Assembly: GCA_018647025.1 (NCBI GenBank) | Contig: JABGTQ010000312.1 | Location: 1-6,212 of the forward strand | Length of the DNA: 6,212 bases | DNA from: Nitrospina sp. | GTDB lineage: Bacteria; Nitrospinota; Nitrospinia; Nitrospinales; VA-1 | Direction of reading: 5' to 3' | Shown: positions 5,943 through 6,212 of the stretch, piece after piece | Layout of the letters: every line of letters begins with the position of its first letter | How positions within the stretch are numbered: position 1 is the first letter of the stretch | Position numbers and translations under genes: made by a program | The notes under the pieces: model-generated | Seen by the model: only the letters and a program-made list of their open reading frames with translations | Database searches by the model: none | What the model was told of the DNA's origin: nothing

Positions 5943-6212
5943 TTAATTCCACTGTGGATTCACTGGAGCCTTGGTTAGATATTGATATTTTTTTCCCAAG
6001 GAGTTGACCGATTGTGACCATATTTGATCTTCCTGGTCAAGAAAGACAAGTCGTTCATCTGCACTCTGAACCAACCAGCTATTTTGTTCCATTTCTCCAT
6101 CTAATTGACCACTTGACCATCCAGAATACCCCAGATAAAAACGAATATTCTGCTGTGGGTTTGCGATATCAAGGTAAAGCGATTCAAGTGTTTCTAAACT
6201 ACTACCAAAATA
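5943..6212 (-). CDS. YqgE/AlgH family protein (UPF0301), C-terminal half, N-terminus off right edge
   Basis: Eighty-nine residues are visible, ending at a TAA at 5943-5945; the frame is open to the right edge, so the N-terminal half (family members are about 185 residues) is missing. The hallmark is RFYLGYSGWSSGQLDGEM followed directly by EQNSWLV, which matches the conserved GYxGWxxGQLExE..xNxWL block of YqgE/AlgH. Next come a short strand (ERLVFLDQEDQIW) and a LGKKYQYLTKAPVNPQWN tail, like the Asn-ending tails of several family members. AlgH was named from alginate regulation in Pseudomonas, but a general biochemical role has not been established, so no function is claimed. The gene lies 60 bases upstream of the pseudouridine synthase on the same strand and may be co-transcribed with it. 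I see no clear terminator in that gap. Confidence 0.88.
   Translation of the reverse strand, partial: YFGSSLETLESLYLDIANPQQNIRFYLGYSGWSSGQLDGEMEQNSWLVQSADERLVFLDQEDQIWSQSVNSLGKKYQYLTKAPVNPQWN

Overview
The window is AT-rich and almost entirely protein-coding. I see no mobile element, CRISPR array, rRNA or tRNA. The gene content points to a Gram-negative bacterium of proteobacterial type: there is a YqgE/AlgH-family protein, an E. coli-like TatB N-terminus, a DusB-type dihydrouridine synthase and bifunctional RibF. The sequence does not let me name the class; an uncultured deltaproteobacterium-like lineage is only a guess. Recognisable Shine-Dalgarno sequences are scarce: only the tatB-like gene has a strong one.

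Layout from left to right. (1) Minus strand, 1-1799: ribF (riboflavin kinase/FAD synthetase) is followed by a flippase-like integral membrane protein of the LPG_synthase_TM (UPF0104) family. The second gene starts inside the ribF stop codon and runs off the left edge. (2) A divergent intergenic region (1800-1918) holds a candidate extended -10 promoter facing right and a strong ribosome binding site. (3) Plus strand, 1919-2642: a tatB-like gene, then a small four-helix membrane protein that I assign to the DUF2231 family in a diverged form. (4) Minus strand, 2662-6212: read in transcription order (right to left), the C-terminal half of a YqgE/AlgH protein, an RluA-family pseudouridine synthase, a DusB-type tRNA-dihydrouridine synthase, a SpoU/TrmH-family RNA 2'-O-methyltransferase and a second, more canonical DUF2231 membrane protein.

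The right-hand block is an RNA-modification cluster. Three enzymes with different chemistries (pseudouridylation, uridine reduction, ribose methylation) lie head to tail with gaps of 5 and 36 bases, and the membrane protein gene follows after 3 bases. The two DUF2231-like genes converge tail to tail across a 19-base AT-rich gap and resemble each other along their length, so they look like an ancient duplicate pair. This is the least ordinary structural feature of the window.

Overall this looks like a housekeeping chromosomal region. I found no convincing new biological system. The points most worth checking are the convergent paralogue pair, a possible leaderless start for the pseudouridine synthase, substitutions in that enzyme's signature motifs, and a tatB-like gene with no tatC beside it.
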